Shown one piece after another: positions 35,431 through 44,052 of a stretch of 64,000 nt of DNA. The notes below the pieces were generated by a model, which saw only the letters and a list, made by a program, of their open reading frames with translations, was not told the DNA's origin and did not search any database. The position numbers were made by a program, and so were the translations under genes. Each line of letters starts with the position of its first letter. Position 1 is the first letter of the stretch. The DNA comes from Bacteroidia bacterium (GTDB lineage Bacteria > Bacteroidota > Bacteroidia > UKL13-3): the NCBI GenBank assembly GCA_021740845.1, contig JAIOYZ010000022.1, positions 1-64,000 of the forward strand. Reading direction: 5' to 3'.

Positions 35431-36231
35431 ATGTCAGAATTTTTCAAGCATAAAACAATTGTAATAACTGGTGCTTCCTCAGGCATAGGGAAGGCTTTGG
35501 CGTTACAAATGGCGGATGCTGGCGTTACTATAATTCTGGCGGCAAGGAGATTAGAGGAATTGGAATTGGTTCAACAAAATTGCCAAGCAAAAGGTGCCGT
35601 TTGTTATTGCTGGTTTCTTGATGTTGCCTCTCAAGATTCCATTACCGAATTTTCTCAAAAACTACTAGGATTTACCCAAACCGTTGATATTCTGATAAAC
35701 AATGCGGGAATTAGTCAACGTTCACATGCAGAAGAAACTTCAATTGAAGTAGATAGACGAATTATGGAAGTGAATTTCTTTGGGCAAGTTTCTTTAACCA
35801 AAAGCCTTTGGCCCTTGTTATGTAATTCTAAAAGAGCCAATATTGTTTTAATAAGTTCTGTAGTAGGTACTTTTGGTTTTCCTCAACGTAGTGCTTATTC
35901 TGCATCCAAACACGCTCTTGAAGGATTTTTTGAGTCGTGGTTTTTGGAAAATACCCGCGAAAATATTCACTTTACCACCGTTTCTCCTGGTAGAATTCAA
36001 ACCAATATTTCAATGTCGGCTCTAAAAGCAGATGGTACCTCTCACCAAGTAATGGATGATGGGCAATTGAAAGGAATTCCTTCAGAAGTTTGTGCCAATA
36101 AAATCATCAAAGGAATCGTAAAAAATCAACGTAAAATATACGTAGTACAAAACGAAATGGTATTGATAATTTTAAGAAAAGTAATGCCTTTTCTGTTTTT
36201 CAAATTAGTAAAAAAACTTAAACTCTCTTAA
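35431..36231 (+). CDS. Short-chain dehydrogenase/reductase
   Basis: A 266-residue classical SDR. The cofactor motif TGASSGIGKALAL is near the N-terminus, NNAG near residue 88, and the catalytic set is Ser (ISSVV), then YSASKHALEGF with Tyr and Lys. The loop after TVSPGRIQTNIS is standard. The basic residues in AARRLEELE after the second strand favour NADP(H). The substrate is unknown. It resembles DltE/YqjQ-like members with a hydrophobic, basic C-terminus (FLFFKLVKKLKLS) that may associate with membranes. The ATG at 35431 is chosen over TTG 35404. The VOC gene follows 7 bp downstream, so the two are probably co-transcribed. Confidence 0.85.
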   Translation: MSEFFKHKTIVITGASSGIGKALALQMADAGVTIILAARRLEELELVQQNCQAKGAVCYCWFLDVASQDSITEFSQKLLGFTQTVDILINNAGISQRSHAEETSIEVDRRIMEVNFFGQVSLTKSLWPLLCNSKRANIVLISSVVGTFGFPQRSAYSASKHALEGFFESWFLENTRENIHFTTVSPGRIQTNISMSALKADGTSHQVMDDGQLKGIPSEVCANKIIKGIVKNQRKIYVVQNEMVLIILRKVMPFLFFKLVKKLKLS

Positions 36232-36238
36232 TTAGCCC

Positions 36239-37282
36239 ATGGCCTTTATTTCCGGAATTCAACAAATTGGTATTGGATGCCAAAACTCCCCTGAAACATT
36301 CAAATGGTTACGAAAAACGTTTGGAATTAACGTTCAAATATTTGATGATGAAGCCCAAGCACCACTAATGACGCCCTATACCGGCGGTGAAGTTCATAGC
36401 AGAAGAGCTATTTTAGCTATGAACATGAATGGTGGTGGTGGTGCCGAAATATGGCAGTTTACAAGCAGAACATCTTCTCCAAGTCCTATAGTTCAATGGG
36501 GAGATTTAGGAATTAATGCTGTGAAAATGAAAGCCAGCATAGTTCATAAATCCTATGAAAAAATCAATAAGATTCATCCTATTGCTAAACCAGAGTTGGA
36601 TCCAGCTGGAAATGAAGTTTTCTGGGTAAAAGACGAAGCAGGTAACAATTATCAAGTTGTAAAAGATGAGTCTTGGTTCAAAAATGAAATTGAGATGCAA
36701 GGTGGTATTTGTGGAGCCATCATTGGTGTTTCTAATATAGATATCTCCATTGCTTTTTATCAAAATGGATTAGGCGTAAACCAAATTGCCTATGATGTTA
36801 CTGGCAAGTTTAACGACCTAGGTGAAGATAACAAGGATAAAACATTCCGTAGAGCTTTATTAACTTTCAAAAATCCTCAAACAGCGCCCTTTAGCAAACT
36901 TTTGGGTGATATTCAAATTGAATTAATCCAATGTTTAGATAGAGTTCCGATTAAGTTATTTGAAAATCGTTTTTGGGGAGATTTAGGTTTTATTCACCTT
37001 TGCTTTGATGTTCCAAGTATGGAGCGATTGAAGAAAAACCTTGAGAAGTTTAAATATTCTTTTACTGTAGATAGTGGCGATACTTTTGATATGGGTGAAT
37101 CTGGAGGTAGGTTTGCTTATGTTGAAGATCCTGATGGAACACTTATAGAAATGGTGGAAACCCATAAAGTTCCCATTATGAAAAAATATGGATGGTACCT
37201 AAATCTTAAGAAAAGAGGTCAAGACAAACCTTTGCCAAATTGGATGGTAAGTTTGATGGGTCTTAATAAGATTAAGGATTAA
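36239..37282 (+). CDS. Two-domain VOC (glyoxalase/dioxygenase superfamily) protein
   Basis: A 347-residue protein with two vicinal-oxygen-chelate modules (about 5-140 and 155-315). The second ends in GGRFAYVEDPDGTLIEMVETH, the usual metal-binding beta-strand pair. The first reads EVFWVKDEAGNNYQVV. Such double-VOC proteins include extradiol dioxygenases and 4-hydroxyphenylpyruvate dioxygenase-like enzymes; the length and layout are compatible, but the substrate cannot be inferred. It is downstream of the SDR gene and overlaps the convergent acyltransferase gene by 11 bp. Confidence 0.75.
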   Translation: MAFISGIQQIGIGCQNSPETFKWLRKTFGINVQIFDDEAQAPLMTPYTGGEVHSRRAILAMNMNGGGGAEIWQFTSRTSSPSPIVQWGDLGINAVKMKASIVHKSYEKINKIHPIAKPELDPAGNEVFWVKDEAGNNYQVVKDESWFKNEIEMQGGICGAIIGVSNIDISIAFYQNGLGVNQIAYDVTGKFNDLGEDNKDKTFRRALLTFKNPQTAPFSKLLGDIQIELIQCLDRVPIKLFENRFWGDLGFIHLCFDVPSMERLKKNLEKFKYSFTVDSGDTFDMGESGGRFAYVEDPDGTLIEMVETHKVPIMKKYGWYLNLKKRGQDKPLPNWMVSLMGLNKIKD

Positions 37283-38237
37283 AAATCGCTCCTAATAACA
37301 ATCCCAAGATTATTAAGTAAACTGGCCACAGAAATAAAACCAATCCAAATAATATTGAATCGAAAAATAAGGGTTGTTTAATAATTTTAGGCGCAAGCCA
37401 TTTGCTTAAAAAATACAAGGGAGCAAATAAAATGCTGTAAACAATAAAGGCAGGCTCTCTTAACTTGTTTTGGGAAGTTTCAATAGATTTAAGCGATTGA
37501 ATTATCTCCGAATTAGATTTATTTTCCTTCACAGCCTTTTGAAACTTTTTACGAAAATCTTGGTGCTCTAAACTTCCTTCAACTAAATTTGGATTTACAT
37601 AAATTAAATCCTCCAAGCTATTGGAAATTTTCTCATTAAATTTTTTAACAAATAAAGCTTCATTTTCTATTTCAATTAACGATTCCCTTCCAAATGGCTT
37701 GCCGATATTTATTAATAGATTCTTTCCAATTCCAGTATAATGCTCATAGGTTAATCCAATAGGAATAATAACTAAATCTTTAGCTGGTGTCTGGCTATTC
37801 CAGGCTTTAATGGCGATTCTTGCTGGCCCCTTTTTTAAGGATCTCAAAGCCCAATTATTTTCACTTAAACCCTCCGCAAAAATAATTACTACCTTGTTTT
37901 CTTCTAGTATATTCTGGCAAGAATCAAATGTTTCAGAGTTCTTATTTAGGTTTTCTTTTCCTTCAGATAAACGGTAAACAGGTAACATGTTCAACGATTT
38001 CAAAATTGGTAAGGTGAACTTGTTTTTAAAAGCATCGCCTCTCGCCAAAAAATGGGTTGGTCTATTAATTGCCGCTCCAACAATTACAGCGTCCAAAAAT
38101 GAGTTAGGGTGATTTATTGCCAATAAAACAGGTTTGTCTTTAGGAATGTTCTCCATGCCATTCACAAGAACATTATTATATAAAAGGTGAAAAATTAACC
38201 TCGTATTATATTTGCAATAGTTGTAAAAAATACCCAT
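37272..38237 (-). CDS. 1-acyl-glycerol-3-phosphate acyltransferase-like protein (PlsC family)
   Basis: A 321-residue acyltransferase. The catalytic histidine and aspartate are in NHPNSFLD (about 44-51), and the glycerol-phosphate binding motif is in FAEGLSENN and KKGPARIA (about 120-145). The C-terminal quarter has two hydrophobic segments with an FNP end, indicating an inner-membrane enzyme. It would transfer a fatty acyl group to a lysolipid or a related acceptor in phospholipid or ornithine-lipid type pathways. It begins 12 bp after aroE and is probably in the same transcript. Confidence 0.82.
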   Translation of the reverse strand: MGIFYNYCKYNTRLIFHLLYNNVLVNGMENIPKDKPVLLAINHPNSFLDAVIVGAAINRPTHFLARGDAFKNKFTLPILKSLNMLPVYRLSEGKENLNKNSETFDSCQNILEENKVVIIFAEGLSENNWALRSLKKGPARIAIKAWNSQTPAKDLVIIPIGLTYEHYTGIGKNLLINIGKPFGRESLIEIENEALFVKKFNEKISNSLEDLIYVNPNLVEGSLEHQDFRKKFQKAVKENKSNSEIIQSLKSIETSQNKLREPAFIVYSILFAPLYFLSKWLAPKIIKQPLFFDSILFGLVLFLWPVYLIILGLLLGAIFNP

Positions 38238-38249
38238 TCACAATAGTAA

Positions 38250-39005
38250 TTAAGTTTCCTCATTCAGCCAAATTCTGTAGGCTTCATCAGCTTGTAAATG
38301 CAGCATTTCCAATCCGTTTTTTATCACTGCTCCTCGTTTTTCCGATTCTAATAAGAATTTCGTTTTCTCAGGTAAATAAATCAAATCAAAGCAAAAATGC
38401 TTGTCCGAAAGTCCTTCAAATGGAATTATTAAACTTTCATTTTCATTAGGAAACATGCCAACTGGTGTAGTTTGAATAAGCAGTTTATGAGCCCTAATAA
38501 TTTCCTTTGTCAACGCATCGTAATTCCAACTATTCTCAATCTTATTGGTTTTTCTAGTCACTTGTGAATAGGTAATTCCAATAGCATTTAATACAGCAAT
38601 TACTGCTTTTGCCGCTCCTCCATCTCCTAAAACAAGGGCTTTTAAATTTCGGTTTGAACCAATAAAGTTTTCCAACGATTTCTTGAATCCATAAAAATCG
38701 GTGTTAAACCCAGTTTTTTTACCATTATTGCTGATTTGAATGCAATTAACTGCCCCACATAATTTTGCACTCTCATCCAATTTATCCAAAAACGGAATAA
38801 CCAATGTTTTGTATGGGCGAGTTACATTCAATCCTTTTAAGTTTTTATGATTTTGGAAAATTTCCTTTAGCTCATCTATGGATTTTATTTCGAAATTTTG
38901 ATACGAATAGGGGAGTTTGTTTGCAAAGAACTTCGATTCAAAATAATTTTTTGAAAAGGTGTTTTTTAAAGGAAATCCAATAAGTCCAAATTCTTTTTCT
39001 TGCAT
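38250..39005 (-). CDS. aroE: Shikimate dehydrogenase
   Basis: A 251-residue NADP-dependent reductase that makes shikimate from 3-dehydroshikimate on the way to aromatic amino acids. The substrate motif NVTRPYK ends in the catalytic Lys66, NTDFYGF binds shikimate, and the dinucleotide fold shows LVLGDGGAAKAV (about 131-142). NGLEMLHLQA near the C-terminus is standard. The length fits Bacteroidota AroE, which is shorter than that of E. coli. One exact element (38651) encodes GSNR between the substrate and cofactor domains. Confidence 0.93.
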   Translation of the reverse strand: MQEKEFGLIGFPLKNTFSKNYFESKFFANKLPYSYQNFEIKSIDELKEIFQNHKNLKGLNVTRPYKTLVIPFLDKLDESAKLCGAVNCIQISNNGKKTGFNTDFYGFKKSLENFIGSNRNLKALVLGDGGAAKAVIAVLNAIGITYSQVTRKTNKIENSWNYDALTKEIIRAHKLLIQTTPVGMFPNENESLIIPFEGLSDKHFCFDLIYLPEKTKFLLESEKRGAVIKNGLEMLHLQADEAYRIWLNEET

Positions 39006-39064
39006 CTGGCAAGCAAAATAATGTTTTTTTTTTACTCTCTATTTGGCAATAATTACATTAGTCG

Positions 39065-39098
39065 AAACATATTTTTAGATTAATCTAAAAATATGTTT
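39065..39098. promoter_or_regulatory. 34-bp perfect palindrome upstream of the TonB receptor gene
   Basis: Two 17-nt arms meet without a loop at 39081/39082. The core is TTAGATTAATCTAA (39075?-39088 region) flanked by AAACATATT and its complement. It ends 32 bp before the GTG start of the receptor gene. Position and symmetry suggest an operator. The core has the TTAG-N6-CTAA layout of metal-dependent DtxR-family repressors, which is an inference. As RNA it could also form a long AU-rich hairpin. Confidence 0.7.
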
Positions 39099-39130
39099 TG
39101 TACTTTCTAAAAAATGTTCATTTTTGCAGG

Positions 39131-41371
39131 GTGAAATATTTGTTAGGACTTATTCTTATTTTTTCAATTGCCAATGTTTACGGCAATAAAATTACCATTT
39201 CCGGTCGCGTAATTTCCGATAGAGGTTTTGTTTCTGAGGCAAGTATTACACTTTTGCCCAGCCAAAAACACGCATTAAGCAGTGAAAACGGGCAGTTTTT
39301 ATTTACTAATTTATTTCCTGGTAATTATCAAATTCAAATTGCTGCAATTGGTTTCCAAAATAAAGTACTGTTGCTAGAAAATCTTATAATGGATACTTTG
39401 TTAAATATCTATCTTGTTCCTCTAATGGGCGAATTGCAAGAATTAACCATCCACGGAAATGCCGGTGGAAGAATTAAATCTACTTCTCCAGCACCAATTG
39501 AGATTTTTGGAAAGAAATTCCTTCAGAAAAATGCTAGCAATAATTTGTTCGAGTCTTTGCAATTAATAAACGGAGTTCAACCAACTATAAACTGCAACGT
39601 TTGCAATACTGGAGAAATTAGGATTAATGGTTTGGATGGTCCTTATACATTAATTCTAATCGACGGAATGCCAATTGTAAGTTCCTTATCGTCTGTTTAT
39701 GGATTAAATGGAATTCCTACCAGTTTAATAGAGCGTATTGAGATTGCCAAAGGCGTTGGTGAGAGCATCTATTCTAGCGAATCTGCTGCTGGAACCATTA
39801 ATATCATAACCAAACTTCCTCGCAATTCTTCTAAGTTTAATTTGGATTTTAAAACCTCAAGCTACTTCGAAAATAACTTGGATTTAGGCTTTGCCAAATC
39901 TCATGGAAAAATCGATTTTCTTCTTAGTTCCAATCTTTTCTATTTCAATAATCGTATCGACATAAATTCTGATAATTTCACAGATATTACCTTGCAAAAA
40001 AGGGCATCCCTTTTCTCCAAAATTCAATGGAATAGGAGTGCAGAACTAAGTTCACAATTTGCAGCTAGAGTTTTTTATGAAAATAGGTTTGGAGGAGAAA
40101 TGCAATGGACTCCTGAGTTTAGAGGTGGAGACAGTATTTATGGAGAGTCTATATATACCAAGCGTTTGGAGGTTTTAGCTAAGCACCCATTTTTTATAGG
40201 CTCCCAAAAATTAGATTACCATATTTCCTTTAATAGCCACAATCAAAATTCAGCATACGGATCCAATAATTTTCTTGCTCAACAAACTACTTTTTTTAAC
40301 CAACTTCTTTATCAAAAAAAGATAAATATCAAGCACCAAGCAAAATTAGGAGCAACTTTCCGTTATGTTTTTTACGACGATAATTCTGGGGCAACCGCAA
40401 ATTCTTCTTCACTTCAAAACACTGTAGTTCCAGGTGTTTTTGCTCAAGACGAATGGAATCTTAATGAGAAAAATTCATTTTTATTGGGTTCAAGATTAGA
40501 TTATTATTCTGCTCATGGTTGGGTCTATTCTCCTAGAATTCATTATAAATTATTATTTGGTTCGAACCAAACCTTGCGATTGAGTTTGGGGAATGGATTT
40601 AGGGTGGTGAATATTTTTACCGAGGACCATGCAGCTTTAACAGGAGCTAGAGAAGTTATTTTGAAAGGACAGATAAAACCCGAAAAGAGTTGGAATGGAA
40701 ACCTACAATATTCTAAATTTAAGAATAAAAAAAAGGGTTTTTTCGAATGGGATTTGAATGCTTTTTATTCCTATTTCACCAATAAAATTATTCCAGATTA
40801 TACTACTAATGCAAATCAAATAATTTACGCCAATACAAATGGTTTTGCTGTTTCTAGAGGAATTTCTGCAAATTTGGAAGCCACATTTTCATTTCCTTTA
40901 AAAGTAGATATCGGCTTTACTTGGATGCAAGTTTATTCTAAATCACAAGATTCATTGGGTGTTTATAGTAAACAAAATCAAATTCATGCTCCAGGATTTT
41001 CCTCCAATTTTTTACTTTCCTACCAAATAATAAAATGGAATTTAACTGTGGATTATACGGGTCAAATTTTTGGGCCTATGCGCATGCCTATTTTGCCAAA
41101 TGATTTTAGACCAGAATATTCTCCTTGGTATTCATTGCAAAACATTCAATTCACCAAAAAGTGGAATTCTACTTTTGAAATCTATTGTGGAGTGAAAAAT
41201 CTCGGTAATTTCCTGCCCAAAAATCCCATCCTTCGTTGGTGGGATCCCTTTGATAAGCAGGCTTTAGATTCAACCCAAAATCCCAATGGATATACTTTTG
41301 ATCCTAATTACAACTATGCGCCAATGCAAGCCAGAAGAGTATTTGTAGGGCTACGATATACTCTTAAATAA
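39131..41371 (+). CDS. TonB-dependent outer-membrane receptor
   Basis: A 746-residue receptor. I choose the GTG at 39131, which gives a good signal peptide (MKYLLGLILIFSIANVYG); the frame is open upstream to 39098. Next come a carboxypeptidase-like regulatory domain (about 20-100), the plug domain (about 115-220, with INGLDGPYTLILIDGMPIVS, then IERIEIAKGVGESIYSSESA) and the 22-strand barrel. The plug contains a cysteine pair in CNVCNTG, unusual for this compartment. The receptor imports a ligand with energy from TonB. No SusD partner is adjacent, which argues against a glycan and for a metal complex, cofactor or small molecule. A palindrome lies just upstream. Confidence 0.88.
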   Translation: MKYLLGLILIFSIANVYGNKITISGRVISDRGFVSEASITLLPSQKHALSSENGQFLFTNLFPGNYQIQIAAIGFQNKVLLLENLIMDTLLNIYLVPLMGELQELTIHGNAGGRIKSTSPAPIEIFGKKFLQKNASNNLFESLQLINGVQPTINCNVCNTGEIRINGLDGPYTLILIDGMPIVSSLSSVYGLNGIPTSLIERIEIAKGVGESIYSSESAAGTINIITKLPRNSSKFNLDFKTSSYFENNLDLGFAKSHGKIDFLLSSNLFYFNNRIDINSDNFTDITLQKRASLFSKIQWNRSAELSSQFAARVFYENRFGGEMQWTPEFRGGDSIYGESIYTKRLEVLAKHPFFIGSQKLDYHISFNSHNQNSAYGSNNFLAQQTTFFNQLLYQKKINIKHQAKLGATFRYVFYDDNSGATANSSSLQNTVVPGVFAQDEWNLNEKNSFLLGSRLDYYSAHGWVYSPRIHYKLLFGSNQTLRLSLGNGFRVVNIFTEDHAALTGAREVILKGQIKPEKSWNGNLQYSKFKNKKKGFFEWDLNAFYSYFTNKIIPDYTTNANQIIYANTNGFAVSRGISANLEATFSFPLKVDIGFTWMQVYSKSQDSLGVYSKQNQIHAPGFSSNFLLSYQIIKWNLTVDYTGQIFGPMRMPILPNDFRPEYSPWYSLQNIQFTKKWNSTFEIYCGVKNLGNFLPKNPILRWWDPFDKQALDSTQNPNGYTFDPNYNYAPMQARRVFVGLRYTLK

Positions 41372-41372
41372 A

Positions 41373-42005
41373 TTAGCGCATTTGAGCATTTTTTAGCTTC
41401 AATACCTTGTTAAATTCTTTGTTCATTTTCTGTATTGCACCTAACATTTCTTCTCTTCCTCTCTTATCAAGTGAAGAGGTAACATATATCTCTGGTAATT
41501 CTTCCCAAGCCTCTAACATTGTTTCTTTAAATTGAGCAATGTTTTTTTCTGCTTCTGCATTCTTTAGTTTATCCAATTTAGTGAATACAATTTGAAAAGG
41601 AATTCCTTTTTCTCCTAATTGATTGATAAACTCTAAATCTTTTTCTTGCGGCTCAATTCTAGAATCAATTAAAACAAATAGGTTCACCAAAGGGTCTCTT
41701 TTTTCTAGGTAATTCCAAAGAGTCTTCTCCCAAGATGCTCTCAAATCCTTTGATCTTTTTGCATATCCATAACCTGGCAAATCCACCACAAACCACTCTT
41801 CATTTACAGAAAAGAAATTCATAGTAATAGTTTTCCCTGGTGTTCCAGAAGTTCTTGCAAGCTCTCTTCTTTGCAGAAGCATATTAATGAGCGAAGATTT
41901 GCCAACATTACTTCTACCAATAAAGGCATATTCTGGAAGTTCTGTTTTAGGGCAATCCTTAAGGCTGGCTGCGCTGGTTTTAAATGCTGCTGAAATAATA
42001 TCCAT
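41373..42005 (-). CDS. engB: Ribosome biogenesis GTPase EngB (YihA/YsxC)
   Basis: A 210-residue TRAFAC GTPase that assists assembly of the large ribosomal subunit. G1 is GRSNVGKSS (30-38), G2 is the TPGKT segment, G3 is DLPGYG, G4 is TKLDK and the G5 region is VTSSLDKRG. Length and the early lysine/proline-rich N-terminus are typical. It is last in the lpxK-punA-engB operon, 23 bp after punA. A TATTTTTG -7-like box at 42010-42017 could give it its own promoter. Confidence 0.93.
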   Translation of the reverse strand: MDIISAAFKTSAASLKDCPKTELPEYAFIGRSNVGKSSLINMLLQRRELARTSGTPGKTITMNFFSVNEEWFVVDLPGYGYAKRSKDLRASWEKTLWNYLEKRDPLVNLFVLIDSRIEPQEKDLEFINQLGEKGIPFQIVFTKLDKLKNAEAEKNIAQFKETMLEAWEELPEIYVTSSLDKRGREEMLGAIQKMNKEFNKVLKLKNAQMR

Positions 42006-42028
42006 TTGGCAAAAATAGGCAAATAAAC

Positions 42029-42844
42029 TTATGCTTCTATGGTTTGAACCAAATGGCCGATTAACTTTGTCATATTAGGTTCTGCCTTTCCAGCGGCTTG
42101 TAAAACATCTTCCAAGCTTATTTTCTTAATCATACCAGGTACTCCCAAATCTGTAATCACAGAAACTGCAAATACTTTCATTCCCATATGTCGGGCAACA
42201 ATATTTTCTGGAACTGTACTCATTCCTACAGTATCTCCTCCAATAATTCTTAAGTATTTGTATTCTGCGGGTGTTTCCAAAGTTGGTCCTTGAACCACAA
42301 CATAAACACCTTCTTGCACTTTTATTCCCAATTCACTCGCAAGCATTTTTGCTTTATCTATGAGTTTTTTATCATAGGCATCGCTCATATCTGGAAAACG
42401 AGGCCCAAACCTTTCGTCGTTTTTTCCTCTTAAAGGATGTTCTGGCAAAAGATTAATGTGATCCGTAATAATCATCAAATCACTTACTTCAAAGTCTGGG
42501 TTCAAACCTCCAGATGCATTTGAAATAATAAGATGCGAAATGCCTAATTGTTTCATTACTCTAATTGGTAGAGTAACTTCCTGCATAGAGTATCCTTCGT
42601 AATAATGAAATCTTCCTTGCATTACCACCACTGGAACTTTGTTGAGGGTACCAAATAATAATCTTCCTTGGTGACTTTCTACTGTACTAACTGGGAAATT
42701 GGGAATTTCTCCATAAGGAATACTATGAGTTATTTCTAAATCATTTACCAAAGCACCTAAGCCTGTTCCTAAGATAATTCCTATTTTTGCCCCGTTCTTA
42801 TATGCTTCAAGAAATTGGGTTGATTGCTCTATTTTGCTGTACAT
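42029..42844 (-). CDS. punA: Purine-nucleoside phosphorylase
   Basis: A 271-residue trimeric-type PNP that cleaves inosine and guanosine with phosphate for purine salvage. The phosphate site is GIILGTGLG, followed by HQGRLLFG, MQGRFHYYEGYSM, ISNASGGLNP, and VQGPTLETPAEYKYLR with VGMSTVPE. The frame is open upstream; I take the Met at 42844 (MYSKIEQ), with the Met at 42850 equally possible. Either start lies inside the 3' end of lpxK (about 40 bp overlap), so the genes are translationally linked. Two exact elements lie in the gene (42041 encoding LVQT and 42499 encoding GLNP). Confidence 0.93.
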   Translation of the reverse strand: MYSKIEQSTQFLEAYKNGAKIGIILGTGLGALVNDLEITHSIPYGEIPNFPVSTVESHQGRLLFGTLNKVPVVVMQGRFHYYEGYSMQEVTLPIRVMKQLGISHLIISNASGGLNPDFEVSDLMIITDHINLLPEHPLRGKNDERFGPRFPDMSDAYDKKLIDKAKMLASELGIKVQEGVYVVVQGPTLETPAEYKYLRIIGGDTVGMSTVPENIVARHMGMKVFAVSVITDLGVPGMIKKISLEDVLQAAGKAEPNMTKLIGHLVQTIEA

Positions 42845-43922
42845 ATTCATTAATTTTTTTATCAAATACCTCTCCATCGCCTTCCAGAAAACTTACCTCA
42901 ATAGGTAAATAAAATATGGGCAGGTCTTTTAACAAATAGGCAAAAGACGACTGTAGAATTTTTTGATAATCTTTCTCTGTCGAAACAATAATTTTTTTGT
43001 CACTCTGCAAATGATTAAACTCATCTATTAAAAGATGGATATCCTTTTCGGTAAAAGCATGGTGGTCTGGAAATTTTTTGAGGTTTACTTTTTTAGCTAT
43101 TGTTTTCAAATAAGCTTCAAAATGTTGAGTATTGGCAATTCCCGAAAAGGCTAAAATTTCATTTGTTTCTTCCATTTTTACCTGCGGGTAATAAGATATT
43201 AAATCGCCATATTTAATGCAGGAGAAGAATAAACTTTGGTGCTCAAATGGATTAATTTTTTTTCGAATCAAGGCCTTTTCTTCACCACTTAATTTGGGAT
43301 TACATTTGGTAACAACTATTATATCGGCTCTTTTATAGGCAGATTTATACTCTCTTAAATAACCGGAAGGTACAAGAAAATCATCTGTAAATAGTTTTCC
43401 TTCTTCTGTAAGTAAGATATTGAGTCCTGGTGAAATTGCTCTGTGTTGATAGGCATCATCCAGAAGCACTACTTCTGTTTCTGGCGCATCAAATAATAAA
43501 TTAGGTAGACCTAAAACTCTGCTTTCTGCAACTCCCAATGCTATTTGAGGAAATTTATTAAAAATTTGAAAAGGCTCATCCCCAATACTAAAAACCGTTG
43601 CTTGTTCATTTGCAAATTGATAACCTATTGTTTTTCTTTTATATCCTCTACTCAAAACTCCAACACGATACGACTTTTGCAAAAGACGAATTAAATATTC
43701 GATATGAGGCGTCTTGCCTGTCCCTCCAAAGGCTAAATTCCCTACATTAATAGTTGGAATATCAAATTCTGTTATTCCAAAAATTTCTTTTTCGTAGAGA
43801 TAATTCCTAAATCTTAAAACACCTTCATAGAGCAAAGAAATTGGAAGTAAAATGTATTGAAATGCTTTCAAATTTGACAAGATATTAGAATTGCAAATTG
43901 AATGAAATCCTTTAAAAAGCAT
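42807..43922 (-). CDS. lpxK: Tetraacyldisaccharide 4'-kinase
   Basis: A 371-residue inner-membrane kinase that phosphorylates the 4' position of the lipid A precursor, showing that this cell makes lipopolysaccharide. An N-terminal hydrophobic stretch (about 20-35) anchors it. The P-loop is INVGNLAFGGTGKTP (about 58-72), followed by SRGYKR, GDEP and LDDAYQHR, the family motifs. The C-terminal part contains FPDHHAFTEKD. It leads the operon with punA and engB. A cell-wall gene for a lytic transglycosylase is divergent, 130 bp away. Confidence 0.92.
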   Translation of the reverse strand: MLFKGFHSICNSNILSNLKAFQYILLPISLLYEGVLRFRNYLYEKEIFGITEFDIPTINVGNLAFGGTGKTPHIEYLIRLLQKSYRVGVLSRGYKRKTIGYQFANEQATVFSIGDEPFQIFNKFPQIALGVAESRVLGLPNLLFDAPETEVVLLDDAYQHRAISPGLNILLTEEGKLFTDDFLVPSGYLREYKSAYKRADIIVVTKCNPKLSGEEKALIRKKINPFEHQSLFFSCIKYGDLISYYPQVKMEETNEILAFSGIANTQHFEAYLKTIAKKVNLKKFPDHHAFTEKDIHLLIDEFNHLQSDKKIIVSTEKDYQKILQSSFAYLLKDLPIFYLPIEVSFLEGDGEVFDKKINEYVQQNRAINPIS

Positions 43923-43990
43923 GAATAATTGAAATATTGTGTCCTAATTGGTTCATTATTTGTTTGTTAGGTTATTTCGTTGTGGATACT

Positions 43991-44035
43991 TATCTTCGCG
44001 CTCGGTTTTTTAGGCCTAAGGAATACCTAACTTTG
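43991..44035 (+). promoter_or_regulatory. Possible promoter elements before the lytic transglycosylase gene
   Basis: Two -7-like boxes are present: TATCTTCG at 43991-43998 and TAACTTTG at 44028-44035. The second fits TAnnTTTG exactly, but no convincing -33 TTG lies at the usual distance, so this is a weak call. Confidence 0.35.
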
Positions 44036-44052
44036 ATGCCCCAACATTAGAA

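Noticed and set aside
39065..39098. The palindrome as a simple terminator of aroE or the receptor
   Set aside because: aroE runs away from it and the receptor gene starts after it, so neither gene ends there. Its AT-rich stem without a GC core is also unlike the terminators in this window.
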